DNA of 64,000 nucleotides from Bradyrhizobium manausense (GTDB lineage: Bacteria > Pseudomonadota > Alphaproteobacteria > Rhizobiales > Xanthobacteraceae). Positions 34,026 to 43,473 of the stretch are shown in pieces. Location of the stretch: positions 62,001 through 126,000 of the forward strand of contig NZ_JAFCLG010000009.1 of the NCBI RefSeq assembly GCF_018129685.1, in the 5' to 3' direction. A model generated the notes under the pieces. It was not told the origin of the DNA. It worked only from the letters and a program-made list of their open reading frames with translations, and ran no database searches. Numbering within the stretch: the stretch's first letter is position 1; the number at the start of each line of letters is the position of its first letter. The position numbers and the translations under genes are program-made.

Positions 34026-34223
34026 CCTGGACGTGATGACAAGAGTGGAAATGGGCCGGCGCGTCTGCTAGACGACTGGCGGCTTGTCCTCGCGCTTTTT
34101 GCGTTGGCCGGCGACCTCCGTGTCGCACGAGGCTTTTGGGGAGGCGCGCGTTCGTGCGCCCCGCCCCATATGCATGACCATCCGCGACCGCATCGACCTT
34201 AGCTCGGCTGCGCGGTGCCATTG

Positions 34224-37200
34224 ATGACTGCCTACGACGAGAAACGGATTCACGTGCGTCATTCCAGAAAATTGCGTTCAGCAGCCAAGAACTCGCTCAA
34301 CAAGAGCTCACTCAAGAAGAGCTCACTCAAGAAGAGTTCACCAGTCAAAAGCGCGGCCAAGAAGCGCCCGCCGGCCAAGAGCCCGACAAGCAGACGCGCC
34401 CCGGGCAAGACATCCGCCAAGCAAAGCAAGGGCGCGCCGCGCGCCGCGATCTCGTCGTCCTCGCCGCTTGGCATGATGGCGCTGCATCTGCTGGCGCAGT
34501 GGAAGGACTCCGGCCGCGGCGGCCTCGTGTTCCTCGCCGAGAGCGAGAACCGGGCGGAGCGGCTCGGCAGCGTCATTCATGCGCTCGACCCGTCCTGCGA
34601 CGTCCTGGTGTTTCCGCGGCTGAACACCCTGCCGTTCGATCAACTGGAACCATCGCGCGAGATCGCCGGCCGCAGAGCCTCGGTGCTGCGGCGCCTCGCG
34701 AAGTCGAAGCAACCGATCTTCCTGGTGTCCACGGCCGAAGCCGTGATGGAGCGCCTGCCGGCGCCGGCAAGCCTGCTCCGCACGAACACGAGCCTGAAGG
34801 TCGGTGGCGCCTTCTCCGAAAGCGAGCTTCGCGTTCGTCTCGAACAGCTGGGCTACGATCTCGATGACGAGCCGGATTATGCGGGCGGCGCGCTCTTTCA
34901 CGGCCAGACCTTCGAGATCTTTCCGGCGGGTGCGCTGGGTCCGTTCCGCGTCGAGCATTCCGGGCGCGCCATCAAGCGGATCGTGGCGTTCGACCCGCAG
35001 CAGCATGACATCATCTTCGAGACCAGGGAGCTTCTCGTCGATCCGATGTCGGAGCGGCTTGCCATGTCGGGCGCGCGGGCCAAACGCGCGACGCTGTTCG
35101 ACTATTGCGGCAAGGCGAGGTGGATCGCGGATGCCGCCGTTCCCGTGCATGCCGATGCCTGGCTGAGCACGATCGAGGAGGCCGCGGGCCGCGCCGACAG
35201 GGAGCGCGAATATCTCGGGCGGAGCGACTGGAAGCAGGCGACCCGCGGCATCAAGGTGCTGGCGCGCACCTCTGCGTTCCAGCCGACGCCGGAATTCTCC
35301 AAGCTGTCGTCGGCGCGCAAAGCCCTGCGCGCCTTCGTCGAGGACGCCAGGCACGACGATGCGCGCTTCATCCTCGTCGCCGCGATCGAGGAGGATCTGC
35401 GCGCGATGGAGCGGATGAGCGGCGTCAAGGCGGAGCGGGTCGCCGATTGGACGGAGGCCGAGGCGGCGTTCCCGCGCGATGTCGCCCTGCTCGCCGATCT
35501 CGACGCCGGCTTCGCCATTCCCGGCAAAAAGCCTGCCGTCGTCCTCACCGCCACCGACGTGCTTGGCAGCCGCGCGCATCATCCGCAGCCGATGGCGCGA
35601 AGCTGGAACGCCGCGTTTGATCATGCCGATGTGCCGGAGCAGGGCACGGTCGTCGTGCATCTGCAGCGCGGCATCGGCGTGCTCGACGGCCTGCAGACCG
35701 TCAACACCGGTGGCGGGGCCATGCGCGAGATGGTCCGGCTGTCCTTCGCCGGTGACAACGCGGTCCTCGTGCCGCCGCCCGATCTCGCCCAGATGTGGCC
35801 CTACTCAACGGAGCGCGGCAAGCTCGCGCTCGACAAGGCGGATGGCAGCACATGGTGGGCCCGCCGCAGCGAGGCCGAGCAGGAGATCCGGGCTGCCGGC
35901 AAGGTGCTCGCCAGGCACGTCAGCCAGCGCAGGCGGCGCAAGGCGCCAAAGCTGGTCCCGCCGGGATCGGCTTACGAGAAATTCGTGGCGCGCTTTCCCT
36001 ATTTCCCGACAGTCGATCAGGCCAAGGCGATCCACGATGTGCTGGACGATCTCGCCTCCGGCCATCCAATGGACCGGGTGATCTGCGGCGACGTCGGCTT
36101 CGGCAAGACCGAGGTGGCGCTGCGCGCGGCCGCCGCCGCGGTGCTCTCGGGCAAGCAGGTGGCGATCGCCGTGCCGACCACCGTGCTCGCGCGGCAGCAT
36201 GTCGCGACCTTCAGCAAGCGCTTTGCCCCACTGGGTATCGAGGTCGGAAGCCTGTCGCGCGCCGCCTCCAGCGCGGAGATGCGGCAGACCAGGGAGGGCC
36301 TGCGCAGCGGCCGGATCAAGGTCGTGGTCGGAACGCAGGCGCTCTCGTCCAAGGACGTGAAGTTCGACGACCTCGGTCTCGTCATCATCGACGAGGAGCA
36401 GCATTTCGGCGCGGCCGAGAAGGCAAGGCTGTCCGGGCTCGCCAGGAACGCACATACGCTCTGGATGAGCGCCACGCCGATCCCGCGCACGCTGGCCGCG
36501 GGCCTTGCCGGCTTCAGGGATCTCAGCGTCATTGCATCGCCGCCCGTGCACCGGCTCCCGGTCGCGACCAGGATCGCGCCGCTGTCGGATGCTGCGATCG
36601 CCTCGGCCTTGCTGCGCGAGCAGCGGCGGCACGGGCAGAGCTTTCTGATCTGCCCGCGCATCCAGGATCTGGAGCCGATGTTGGCGCGGGTCCAGGCGGT
36701 GGCGCCCGATCTCAAGATCGTCTGCCTGCACGGCAAATTGCCGGCCGACGAGATCGACGAGCGCATGATGACCTTCGTCGAGGGCAAGGCCGACGTGCTG
36801 CTGGCCACCAACATCGTCGAGAGCGGCCTCGACATTCCGCGCGCCAACACTATCGTGGTGTGCCGGCCGGAAAATTTCGGCCTCGCCCAATTGCACCAGC
36901 TGCGCGGACGCGTCGGGCGTGGCGGCATCCGTGCCTTCGCCTATCTCCTGACCGAGTCGGCCTCGGCGCAGTCGGAGAAGCGGCTCGCCGTGCTGGAGGA
37001 GTTCAGCCGGCCGGGCGCGGGCTTCGCCATCAGCGAACGCGACCTCGATCTTCGCGGCGCGGGCGATCTGTTCTCGGAGCAGCAATCGGGCCACGTCCAC
37101 GTCTTCGGACCCATCCTCTACAGCCATCTGCTGAAGATGGCCTCGGAGAAGGTCGATGACGGCATGTCCGTGGTGTGGGTGCCCGATCTGAACCTGCCGG

Positions 37201-37592
37201 TCGCGGACATGCTGCCCGCGAGCTACGTGCAATCCGCTCCCGTGCGGCTCGAGCTCTATGCCCGCGCCGCGCGCTGCGCCAGCGAGGACGATCTGGAAGA
37301 TCTCGAGGAAGAGACCTCGCGCCGCTTCGGGCCCTTGCCGCAGGCCGCGCGCGATTTCTTTGCGGCCGCGCGGCTGAGGCTTGATTGCAAGCGCAGGGGC
37401 ATCATCCGGCTCGACGTCGGGCAAAGCGCGGTGGCTGCGACGTTCCTGCCGGGACGGCTGCGCAAGTCCAAGGGGAAATCGGCGGGGAAGTCCTTGCAGC
37501 GCGACGGCGATCGCGTCGTCTATCACAGCCCGACGCAGGGCGCCCCGTTCGAGCAGGTCGAGGAACTGCTGGAGCTTCTCGACGAGTCGTGA
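34224..37592 (+). CDS. Mfd-type transcription-repair coupling factor paralogue with Lys/Ser-rich tail
   Basis: A protein of about 1122 residues with the full Mfd layout. It has a UvrB-like N-terminal module (LVFLAESENRAERLGS, RLNTLPFDQLEPSREIAGRR), an RNA-polymerase-interacting-domain-like segment (VVHLQRGIGVLDGL), and a RecG-type translocase with Walker A GDVGFGKTEVALRAA near residue 628. Motif II is DEEQHFGAAEK, motif III SATPIPRTLA and motif VI QLRGRVGRGG. It ends with the Mfd C-terminal domain. Before the UvrB-like part comes a histone-H1-like tail rich in Lys, Ser, Ala and Pro, absent from ordinary Mfd. The start is not settled (GTG 34215, ATG 34224 and GTG 34254 are in frame). Many genomes of this group also have a canonical Mfd; this would be a second type. 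Confidence 0.85.
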   Translation: MTAYDEKRIHVRHSRKLRSAAKNSLNKSSLKKSSLKKSSPVKSAAKKRPPAKSPTSRRAPGKTSAKQSKGAPRAAISSSSPLGMMALHLLAQWKDSGRGGLVFLAESENRAERLGSVIHALDPSCDVLVFPRLNTLPFDQLEPSREIAGRRASVLRRLAKSKQPIFLVSTAEAVMERLPAPASLLRTNTSLKVGGAFSESELRVRLEQLGYDLDDEPDYAGGALFHGQTFEIFPAGALGPFRVEHSGRAIKRIVAFDPQQHDIIFETRELLVDPMSERLAMSGARAKRATLFDYCGKARWIADAAVPVHADAWLSTIEEAAGRADREREYLGRSDWKQATRGIKVLARTSAFQPTPEFSKLSSARKALRAFVEDARHDDARFILVAAIEEDLRAMERMSGVKAERVADWTEAEAAFPRDVALLADLDAGFAIPGKKPAVVLTATDVLGSRAHHPQPMARSWNAAFDHADVPEQGTVVVHLQRGIGVLDGLQTVNTGGGAMREMVRLSFAGDNAVLVPPPDLAQMWPYSTERGKLALDKADGSTWWARRSEAEQEIRAAGKVLARHVSQRRRRKAPKLVPPGSAYEKFVARFPYFPTVDQAKAIHDVLDDLASGHPMDRVICGDVGFGKTEVALRAAAAAVLSGKQVAIAVPTTVLARQHVATFSKRFAPLGIEVGSLSRAASSAEMRQTREGLRSGRIKVVVGTQALSSKDVKFDDLGLVIIDEEQHFGAAEKARLSGLARNAHTLWMSATPIPRTLAAGLAGFRDLSVIASPPVHRLPVATRIAPLSDAAIASALLREQRRHGQSFLICPRIQDLEPMLARVQAVAPDLKIVCLHGKLPADEIDERMMTFVEGKADVLLATNIVESGLDIPRANTIVVCRPENFGLAQLHQLRGRVGRGGIRAFAYLLTESASAQSEKRLAVLEEFSRPGAGFAISERDLDLRGAGDLFSEQQSGHVHVFGPILYSHLLKMASEKVDDGMSVVWVPDLNLPVADMLPASYVQSAPVRLELYARAARCASEDDLEDLEEETSRRFGPLPQAARDFFAAARLRLDCKRRGIIRLDVGQSAVAATFLPGRLRKSKGKSAGKSLQRDGDRVVYHSPTQGAPFEQVEELLELLDES
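34287..34346. repeat. 15-bp tandem repeat coding the Lys/Ser-rich tail
   Basis: Four adjacent units starting at 34287, 34302, 34317 and 34332, of the form AAGAGCTCACTCAAG. The second and third are identical. They encode KNSLN-KSSLK-KSSLK-KSSPV in frame, so the repeat number sets the length of the basic tail without shifting the frame. Confidence 0.85.
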
Positions 37593-37786
37593 ACCGGGGG
37601 CTTGGACCGGTCAAGGCCATGTCGGTTGCCGACGGCTAAGCGGAGGACACCTACTCGGCCAGAGTTTTAGCGGATTGGACCCGAAGGCGACTTCAGGAGC
37701 CCAATCTATAGACGCTCGAACCCAACTCTACCCTATCCGGAAAGCCGGCTTGGCCGTTAGGCTACCCCCCGAAGGTTGAGGCTGGA
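37593..37786. other. Gene-free interval after the Mfd-type gene
   Basis: About 190 bp without a gene, followed directly by a vestigial binding-protein start. No terminator hairpin with a T-run was seen after the Mfd-type gene. Confidence 0.45.
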
Positions 37787-37951
37787 ATGAAGCGAGCTTC
37801 ATTTATTACACTGCTTGGAGCCATGGCGAGCTGGCCGCTCAAAGTCCAGGCGAGGTCCGTCCCCCGAGTTGGCGTCGCTCGGAGTGTGATTTCAACCACG
37901 TACAGTTCGATAGGCTCCGTTATTCTCTTTTTAGCGAGCTACACAGTGTAG
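37787..37951 (+). pseudogene. Vestige of an ABC-transporter substrate-binding protein gene
   Basis: The 54-codon frame starts MKRASFITLLGAMASWPLKV and continues ARSVPRVGVAR. This is a degraded copy of the common rhizobial export signal MKRREFITLLGGAA...SWPLAARAQ, found on ABC-type binding proteins whose mature part starts near RIGVL. After about 33 residues the similarity ends and the frame stops at 37951. The second Arg of the twin-arginine pair and the mature protein are missing, so the gene is dead. Confidence 0.6.
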
Positions 37952-37973
37952 CCGCACCAAAGGAGTAACGGAC

Positions 37974-38213
37974 ATGAAGACCTCAAGGATCGCTCTCTTC
38001 GCTTTTGCGACAATCGTCGGCATCGGCTCGCTAATCGGCTCCGGCCACGCGAAGGCTGGGGGCCTCGACTTTTTAAACCACATGAATCCGCAGTTCACGA
38101 ACTGCGTAGCTGACACACGCGCCGGCATCTCTCCGCAGTACCGCGACCAGCCCAACGTTCATGATGCAGTCATAGACTACTGCGCTCGGAAATACCCTCC
38201 GCTCGGCAAGTGA
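37974..38213 (+). CDS. Small exported protein of unknown function
   Basis: A 79-residue protein with a strong ribosome site (AAAGGAG) before ATG 37974 and a Sec signal peptide (SRIALFAFATIVGIGSLIGS, cleavage near GHAKA). The mature part of about 50 residues has two Cys (TNCVAD and DYCARK) that could form one disulfide. No family is recognised. It stands alone, and a structured inverted repeat follows at 38257-38334. Confidence 0.75.
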   Translation: MKTSRIALFAFATIVGIGSLIGSGHAKAGGLDFLNHMNPQFTNCVADTRAGISPQYRDQPNVHDAVIDYCARKYPPLGK

Positions 38214-38256
38214 CAAACTCGATCTGCAACCATGCAAAAATTATTTGCCGATCCGC

Positions 38257-38334
38257 CTCGGTCACCGTTGCAAGAGCAAGCCCGCGGCCGTTACGCCGCC
38301 GGATTGATCTTGCAACCGCCGGCTCGGTGACCGG
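38257..38334. repeat. Imperfect inverted repeat downstream of the small exported protein gene
   Basis: Arms CTCGGTCACCGTTGCAAGAG and CTTGCAACCGCCGGCTCGGT pair, with TTGCAAG/CTTGCAA and CGGTCACCG/CGGTGACCG as the two halves. The right arm carries an extra segment of about 8 bases. The inner loop also contains GCGGCCG. It may be a transcription end or a structured RNA. There is no T-run. Confidence 0.55.
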
Positions 38335-38686
38335 CGTCATTCTATGAAGGCACCATAATTCCGCGGACGCCCTCGCACTTGGAAGCCGGGCGGCTCATGC
38401 CTTGGCGGGCCTTTTCGGGTCGGACCGCTACAGGCGCCGGTTCAACAGCGAATCGTCACGCACAAACTAATTGCATGAGTCAGCGATTGGTCCATCTGCG
38501 AAGTTGCAGCGCGCCTGACTTCGATCCGACCACCCATCCCAACGGCAACTTGCCATATCAGACCGGCGTCCAAGTCGCCTTCTGTGGCTAATCCAGCCTT
38601 GCTCCGGTGTTCCGACGCAGCGCGCGGCGCGAGCATGGAACTCCAGCCACATGGCGCAAATGCACCTAGCCCGCGTGCCGTTGTCG
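38335..38686. other. Gene-free interval before the TPR gene
   Basis: No gene supported. A 70-codon plus-strand frame (38379-38591) has no ribosome site and no recognisable content. The TPR gene ends at 38687 on the other strand, so transcription from both sides meets here. Confidence 0.45.
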
Positions 38687-39403
38687 CTAGGGCGCGACAC
38701 CGAGCCGCTGCAAGCCTTGACGCGCGGCCGTACGGGCCGGATCAAGAGCCAGCGCCCTCCGGAAATCGGCGATCGCATTGTCGCGGTCCTTTTTCCTCTC
38801 AAAGAGCAGCCCGCGCATGAGGTAGGCGAAAGCGTAACGCGGGTTCAGTTCGATTCCTTTGGTGAGATCAGCAATCGCATCATCGAACTTTCCCATTTTG
38901 CCATAAGCGGAGCCGCGCTCGCCGTATGATCTGTAGAATTTCGGGTCGACCTTGATCGCAGTCGCGTAGTCGGCTAACGCCAAATCGGTGAGACCCTTGT
39001 CGTCATACACATTCGCCCGCGATACATAGGCGACGGCAGCCTTGGGCTCCAACTCGATCGCCTTGCTGAGGTCGCCGAGTGCCCGGTCATAATCCTTCTT
39101 GCGATAGTAGGCGACGCCCCGATTCACGTATGCAAACGCGAGGGTGGGAGACACCGAGATCGCCGTCGTATAATCGGCGATCGCGAGATCACTCTGGCCG
39201 CTATCATCGTAGGCGTTGCCGCGCGACGTATACAAGATGGCATCCGGCTTCAGGTTGATCGCGTTCGAAAAATGCGCGATGGCTTCGGCATAATTGGACC
39301 GGAGATAGGCAGCCATTCCGACCTGGTACTCGCTGGCGGCATCTGCGAATGCCACACAGCCGCCAGCCACCAACAAGCTCACGGCCAGCATCAGAACCCG
39401 CAT
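38687..39403 (-). CDS. Exported tetratricopeptide-repeat protein
   Basis: A 238-residue protein with an N-terminal signal peptide (MRVLMLAVSLLVAGGCVAFA, cleavage around ADAAS). Most of the rest is six TPR units of 34 residues, such as AEAIAHFSNAINLKPDAIL, DLAIADYTTAISVSPTLAF and DRALGDLSKAIELEPKAAV. TPR stacks bind other proteins, here in the periplasm. The partner is unknown. The Cys in VAGGCVAF could be a lipobox, although the spacing is weak. ATG 39403 is used instead of the in-frame TTG two codons earlier. Confidence 0.85.
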   Translation of the reverse strand: MRVLMLAVSLLVAGGCVAFADAASEYQVGMAAYLRSNYAEAIAHFSNAINLKPDAILYTSRGNAYDDSGQSDLAIADYTTAISVSPTLAFAYVNRGVAYYRKKDYDRALGDLSKAIELEPKAAVAYVSRANVYDDKGLTDLALADYATAIKVDPKFYRSYGERGSAYGKMGKFDDAIADLTKGIELNPRYAFAYLMRGLLFERKKDRDNAIADFRRALALDPARTAARQGLQRLGVAP

Positions 39404-39544
39404 TGCCAATTGCCCTGTCGTCGCGACATGAAGCCGGCGATCAGCTTGATGAGCTCGGCTTGCAGACGTCTGATGACCGGCGGCTTGGATTCAGCCGCCG
39501 GCCACGCTTTCAGTCAACGCAGACTCTGACCCGATGCGCGTTGC

Positions 39545-41329
39545 TCAATCGTCGTCCCTGTCCCCACGCTCAAAGAGTTCCGGAAGAACGCGTGTGCCTT
39601 CTTTCCGGACGGAGTCCAGCGCGTGGGTGGGAAGCCCGAGGGCGCGCAGGATGGTCGGCGCGATCTGGGTCGTATGCACGAGCTCGTCGACCTTGCCGCC
39701 TTCGACGGAAGGTCCCGCGACGAGCAGGGCCACATGGGTGTCGTCCAGCGTTCCGCCACCGTGCTCGGCAATCTTCTTCTTGCTGCCCGAATAGATCACG
39801 CCGTAATCGGGCTGGATGAAGATGTCGGGCGCCCTGGCGGCGGCGATCGAGCCGGGGACGCGGGGATCGCCGAAGATATCGGCGAGCGCGTCACCCGAGA
39901 CGATGTTGGAGCCGAAGATCGTCCCTGTCGGCAGCGTGCCGGCATGGATCGGAATTGCATTGTTGTGCAGGCTGATCACGGCCTGCTTCACATCCGCCGG
40001 CGTGTTGGGTTGAAGCCAGACGATACCGACGTCGTCCGTCTGCAGGTGGCCGCCTTGCGCATATTGGTTGCCGCTGTTCGGGTTGGTGAACGCGGAGAAA
40101 GTCTGGTCGACAGGCGCGTTGATGACGTTGCCCGGATCCACCACCGTGTGATCAGGTGCCTGGGTCGCCTTGGCCTCCATCTGCAGCTTGGTGGGATCGA
40201 TCGGCGACTGGCCGTGCTTTGCCGATACGATGATCAGCGTGTCCTCGAGCAGGTCCCGCGCCTTCAACGCATCGATCATCCGCTTGATCGAGGCGTCGGT
40301 GTGCGCGATGGCATGGGCGAGGATCGGCTTCGGCGCGAGTTGTGCGTCGTAACCGCCGGCCACCAGCTTCTCGCCAACGCTGACCGCCTGGAAGTTCATG
40401 CCGAAAATCGCCGGTGCCCGGCCGGTCCAGGGCTGGCCTTCGGCGCGTTTCCCGTTGATCCAGTTGATGACCGCGTTGACCTTGACGTCGTCATAGGCCT
40501 CCTGGGTCGGTGCGCAGTCGACATATTGCACCGGAACAACGTTGTTGAATGCCAGCGTCGAGTTGGTCGCATCGCATTTGCCGGCGGGGCCCGCCAGATC
40601 AACGCCGTTTGCGGAGGACGGTCCCGGCGGGTTTGCGGTGGCGATGTTCGAGTTGATCTCGGGCGTGTAGAGCTCGTCGATATTGGGCGCGCCGACATAC
40701 GGGCCGTTCGCGATGTCGTAGGCCGGATGCTTGTCGGACCAAGCCGTCTGCAGGCCGGCTTTATGGGCGACCCCGAAGATCGTGTTCACCTTGATGAAAT
40801 CGTGCGGGAACACCTTCGTGCAGCTGCCGTCGGCATGTTTCTGCTGAGGCAAAAAGGCCGGGTTGATGCCGCCGCTGAACAATTTGGTCGAGTCGAAATC
40901 GAGCGACTCGTCCAGCACGACTTCGGTTCCCGCATTGCCGCTGCAACCGGTCGCAACAGCCGGGAGCTTTCCGTCCGGCGAGAACAGGGTGCGATCGTAG
41001 CTGTCGTCATAATAGACGCCGGTCGTTTTCGGTGTTCCGCCCGTCAGTTGCGCGAGCAAGCCGGGGAATGAATCGGAGGGCGTGGTGGTCCGTGCGTTGG
41101 TATAGGTGAGGCCGCGGCCCGCGAGCTTGGCGAGGGTCGGGCAGGTGCCTTTTTGCAGGCAGGTCGCCAGATCGTGCTGGTGGAAGCCGTCGATGCTCAG
41201 GAGAAGCACGTGCCTGACGCGGTGGTGATCGTCTTCCGCGCGGCTTGCCTGCGCGAAAAGCATTTGAGAAGCGAGCACACTCGCGATCGCGCCGGTCGAC
41301 AGCAAATAGTTACGATAGTTTCGCACCAC
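39545..41329 (-). CDS. Exported alkaline-phosphatase-superfamily phosphodiesterase/pyrophosphatase
   Basis: A 594-residue exported enzyme. The signal segment is LLSTGAIASVLASQMLFAQA with cleavage near ASRAED. The metal-binding LLLSIDGFHQHDLA and the nucleophile TTTPSDSFPGLLAQLTGG are those of type I phosphodiesterase/nucleotide pyrophosphatases. Later ligands appear in NFQAVSVGEKL, IVSAKHGQSPID and AEHGGGTLDDTHVALLV. The physiological substrate is unknown. The GTG start at 41329 is preceded by AGGGAGG. It is probably monocistronic. Confidence 0.87.
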   Translation of the reverse strand: MVRNYRNYLLSTGAIASVLASQMLFAQASRAEDDHHRVRHVLLLSIDGFHQHDLATCLQKGTCPTLAKLAGRGLTYTNARTTTPSDSFPGLLAQLTGGTPKTTGVYYDDSYDRTLFSPDGKLPAVATGCSGNAGTEVVLDESLDFDSTKLFSGGINPAFLPQQKHADGSCTKVFPHDFIKVNTIFGVAHKAGLQTAWSDKHPAYDIANGPYVGAPNIDELYTPEINSNIATANPPGPSSANGVDLAGPAGKCDATNSTLAFNNVVPVQYVDCAPTQEAYDDVKVNAVINWINGKRAEGQPWTGRAPAIFGMNFQAVSVGEKLVAGGYDAQLAPKPILAHAIAHTDASIKRMIDALKARDLLEDTLIIVSAKHGQSPIDPTKLQMEAKATQAPDHTVVDPGNVINAPVDQTFSAFTNPNSGNQYAQGGHLQTDDVGIVWLQPNTPADVKQAVISLHNNAIPIHAGTLPTGTIFGSNIVSGDALADIFGDPRVPGSIAAARAPDIFIQPDYGVIYSGSKKKIAEHGGGTLDDTHVALLVAGPSVEGGKVDELVHTTQIAPTILRALGLPTHALDSVRKEGTRVLPELFERGDRDDD

Positions 41330-41556
41330 GTCGCCCTCCCTGTTATTTGGCCAGACAAGAATTCAGTGCGGTTGGAATGAGCTCCACTGAACGGCGGCAA
41401 CGCTACTCTTCGACAGTTGACGCCACGATGACGTCTCCTTGCAGATTTGATGACCGTACCCAGCGCGGTGATGTGATCGCTGGGATCGACGGACGCAGCG
41501 CGCGGCTGCTGCCCTGAAACGCCGTCGGTTTTTGTCGCTTGAATACTCGTGCGGGC

Positions 41557-42237
41557 TCAGAGCGAGCTGCCGCCGCAGATCACGAGCTGCTGGCCGGTGA
41601 TGGCGGCGGCTTCGTCCGAGAGCAGGAAGGCCACGGCGGCCGCGACTTCTTCCGGCTGAATGAAGCGGCCGATCGGCGGCAGTTTTGGCGCGACGTTGGC
41701 GCGCATCGGGTCCTTCAGCATCGGCGTCTGCGTTGCTGCGGGTGCGACCACGTTCACCGTGATGCCGCGCGGCGCGAGCTCGCTCGCCCAGGATCGCGCC
41801 ATCGCGACCAGCGCCGCCTTGGTCGCGGCATATTGCCCGCGGCCGGCGGCGCCGGATGCGGTGCGACTGCCGATGAAGACGATGCGCCCGCCCTGTGGCA
41901 GAATGGGTGCCAGCGCGTCGGCGAGACGCCCGGCGACGTCGACATGCAGCCGCCACATCGCAGCGCCGTCGTCATGGTCGAGCGATCCGAGCGGGCCGAC
42001 CTTCAGCAAGCCCGCGGCGTGAACCAGCGCGGTCGGTGCGAGACCTGCGACGGCGCGCGCGATGGCGTCGACCTCGTTGAGGTCCAGCGCCAGATGCGCG
42101 AACGCCGGATGGTCGAACCTGACAGGCCGGCGGCTGATCCCGGTGACGCGCCAGCCGTCGCGCAGCAGGCGCTCGACGATCGCTGCGCCAATCCCCGAAC
42201 TGGCGCCCGTGACGAGCGCGTGCGGCCGCTTGTCCAT
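41557..42237 (-). CDS. SDR family oxidoreductase, last gene of the symporter-sialidase operon
   Basis: A 226-residue classical SDR: ALVTGASSGIGAAIVERLL binds the dinucleotide. The active site is intact, with Ser in GSRTASGAAGRGQYAATKAA and the YxxxK Tyr and Lys in the same segment. The proteins upstream suggest it oxidises or reduces a sugar or sugar acid released by the sialidase-like protein. ATG 42237 follows AAGGA, 31 bp after the stop of the sialidase-like gene. Confidence 0.87.
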   Translation of the reverse strand: MDKRPHALVTGASSGIGAAIVERLLRDGWRVTGISRRPVRFDHPAFAHLALDLNEVDAIARAVAGLAPTALVHAAGLLKVGPLGSLDHDDGAAMWRLHVDVAGRLADALAPILPQGGRIVFIGSRTASGAAGRGQYAATKAALVAMARSWASELAPRGITVNVVAPAATQTPMLKDPMRANVAPKLPPIGRFIQPEEVAAAVAFLLSDEAAAITGQQLVICGGSSL

Positions 42238-42267
42238 CACGTCAGTCCTTCACCACAGCCTTGCACC

Positions 42268-43473
42268 TCAACCCTGCTGCACCCACGCTTCGCTCACGCG
42301 GACATATTTGATCGCGCGGCGATGGAAGGTAAAGGCCATGTGGATCGCGCCGTCGGCGGTCTGCTTGACGCTGGGATAGGACAGCTCGCGATTGGTCTGG
42401 TCCCGCGAATTGTTGGTCATGCAATAGCCGTCGCCAGTCTCGACGTTGCGCTTGCGCCAGCTCTGTCCACCGTTGGTCGAGATGGCCAGGGTCATCGGCG
42501 CCCGCGGCGCGCCCCAGAACGCGGTGCGTCCGTCGGCCTTGTGGCCGTCGCCGGCGAGCACGGGCGGAAGGTCATCCTCGATCTCGTCATAGAGCGACAG
42601 CCTGCGCCCGGTTGCGTCCCTGGCGCTGGAATCGTTGAACACCAGCGCGAGATGACCATTGCCGAGCCGCGTCAACTGGATCGAGGAATTGTTGTTGGGA
42701 AGCGCGGTTGCTTCAGGCGCCGACCAGCTGCGGCCGTGATCGGTGGAGCAGCTCTGGTAGATGTTGTCGGCCCAGCGGCTGCGGTACATCGCGAGCAGCG
42801 AGCCGTCGTCGAGGCGCGCGATGCTCATATGCACGCAGCCGCGGCTGCCGGATACCTCGATATCGCGCCACGTCTTGCCTGCGTCGGACGAGAGCTTCAC
42901 CGCGCTGGTGTCTTCGTCGCCGTTCCATTTCCGGCCCGGCGTGCTGTGGCAATAGAACACGGGCAGCAGCCAGTCGCCATTGTCGAGCACGACGATCGGC
43001 TGGCGGATGAAGGTGCCGCGTCCGCGATGCTCCGGGAACAGCGTCTCGATCGGACCCCAGCTGTTGCCGTTGTCGCACGAGAGCCGGCGGCGGATGATGG
43101 CGGTGTCCTGGTTGCCGGCGAGCTGCGCCGTCCACATCAGCCACAGCGTGCCGTCGGGGGCAGGGAACAGCACCGGGTTCTGCTCGGAGCGGCCGGAATC
43201 ATCGGACAGCTTTTCGGCGCGCGACCACTGCGTCGCGCCGCGCGGCAGCCGCGAAAAATACACCGAGATATCGGACATGCCCTCCTGCGTGCCGCCGAAC
43301 CAGACGCAGGCGAGATCGCCATTGGCGAGCGGCATCAGGTTGGCGGCGTGGTTCTGCACGCAAGGCGAGGGAATGAAGGCGTCGAACCTGTTGGGATCGC
43401 CGGCCGCCGGGCGAACGGCGCCGTCGGCCGCGATCTCGCGTTCGATGGTCGCGACCTCGGTACCGATGGTCAT
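42268..43473 (-). CDS. Sialidase/neuraminidase-like (BNR repeat) protein
   Basis: A 401-residue protein with a six-bladed propeller signature: four Asp-boxes are visible as SCDNGNSW, SSDAGKTW, STDHGRSW and STNGGQSW. They match SxDxGxxW, except that the last has Asn in place of Asp. There is no signal peptide, so it would act in the cytoplasm on material imported by the symporter whose gene overlaps it (ATGA). A true sialidase needs an arginine triad and Tyr/Glu pair that I could not verify. The function may instead be another glycoside or lyase reaction. The open frame continues upstream to 44421, but ATG 43473 follows AAAGGA and is the start. Confidence 0.8.
   Translation of the reverse strand: MTIGTEVATIEREIAADGAVRPAAGDPNRFDAFIPSPCVQNHAANLMPLANGDLACVWFGGTQEGMSDISVYFSRLPRGATQWSRAEKLSDDSGRSEQNPVLFPAPDGTLWLMWTAQLAGNQDTAIIRRRLSCDNGNSWGPIETLFPEHRGRGTFIRQPIVVLDNGDWLLPVFYCHSTPGRKWNGDEDTSAVKLSSDAGKTWRDIEVSGSRGCVHMSIARLDDGSLLAMYRSRWADNIYQSCSTDHGRSWSAPEATALPNNNSSIQLTRLGNGHLALVFNDSSARDATGRRLSLYDEIEDDLPPVLAGDGHKADGRTAFWGAPRAPMTLAISTNGGQSWRKRNVETGDGYCMTNNSRDQTNRELSYPSVKQTADGAIHMAFTFHRRAIKYVRVSEAWVQQG

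Noticed and set aside
38379..38591. 70-codon plus-strand frame
   Set aside because: No ribosome site, no signal or domain, and poor composition; treated as non-coding.
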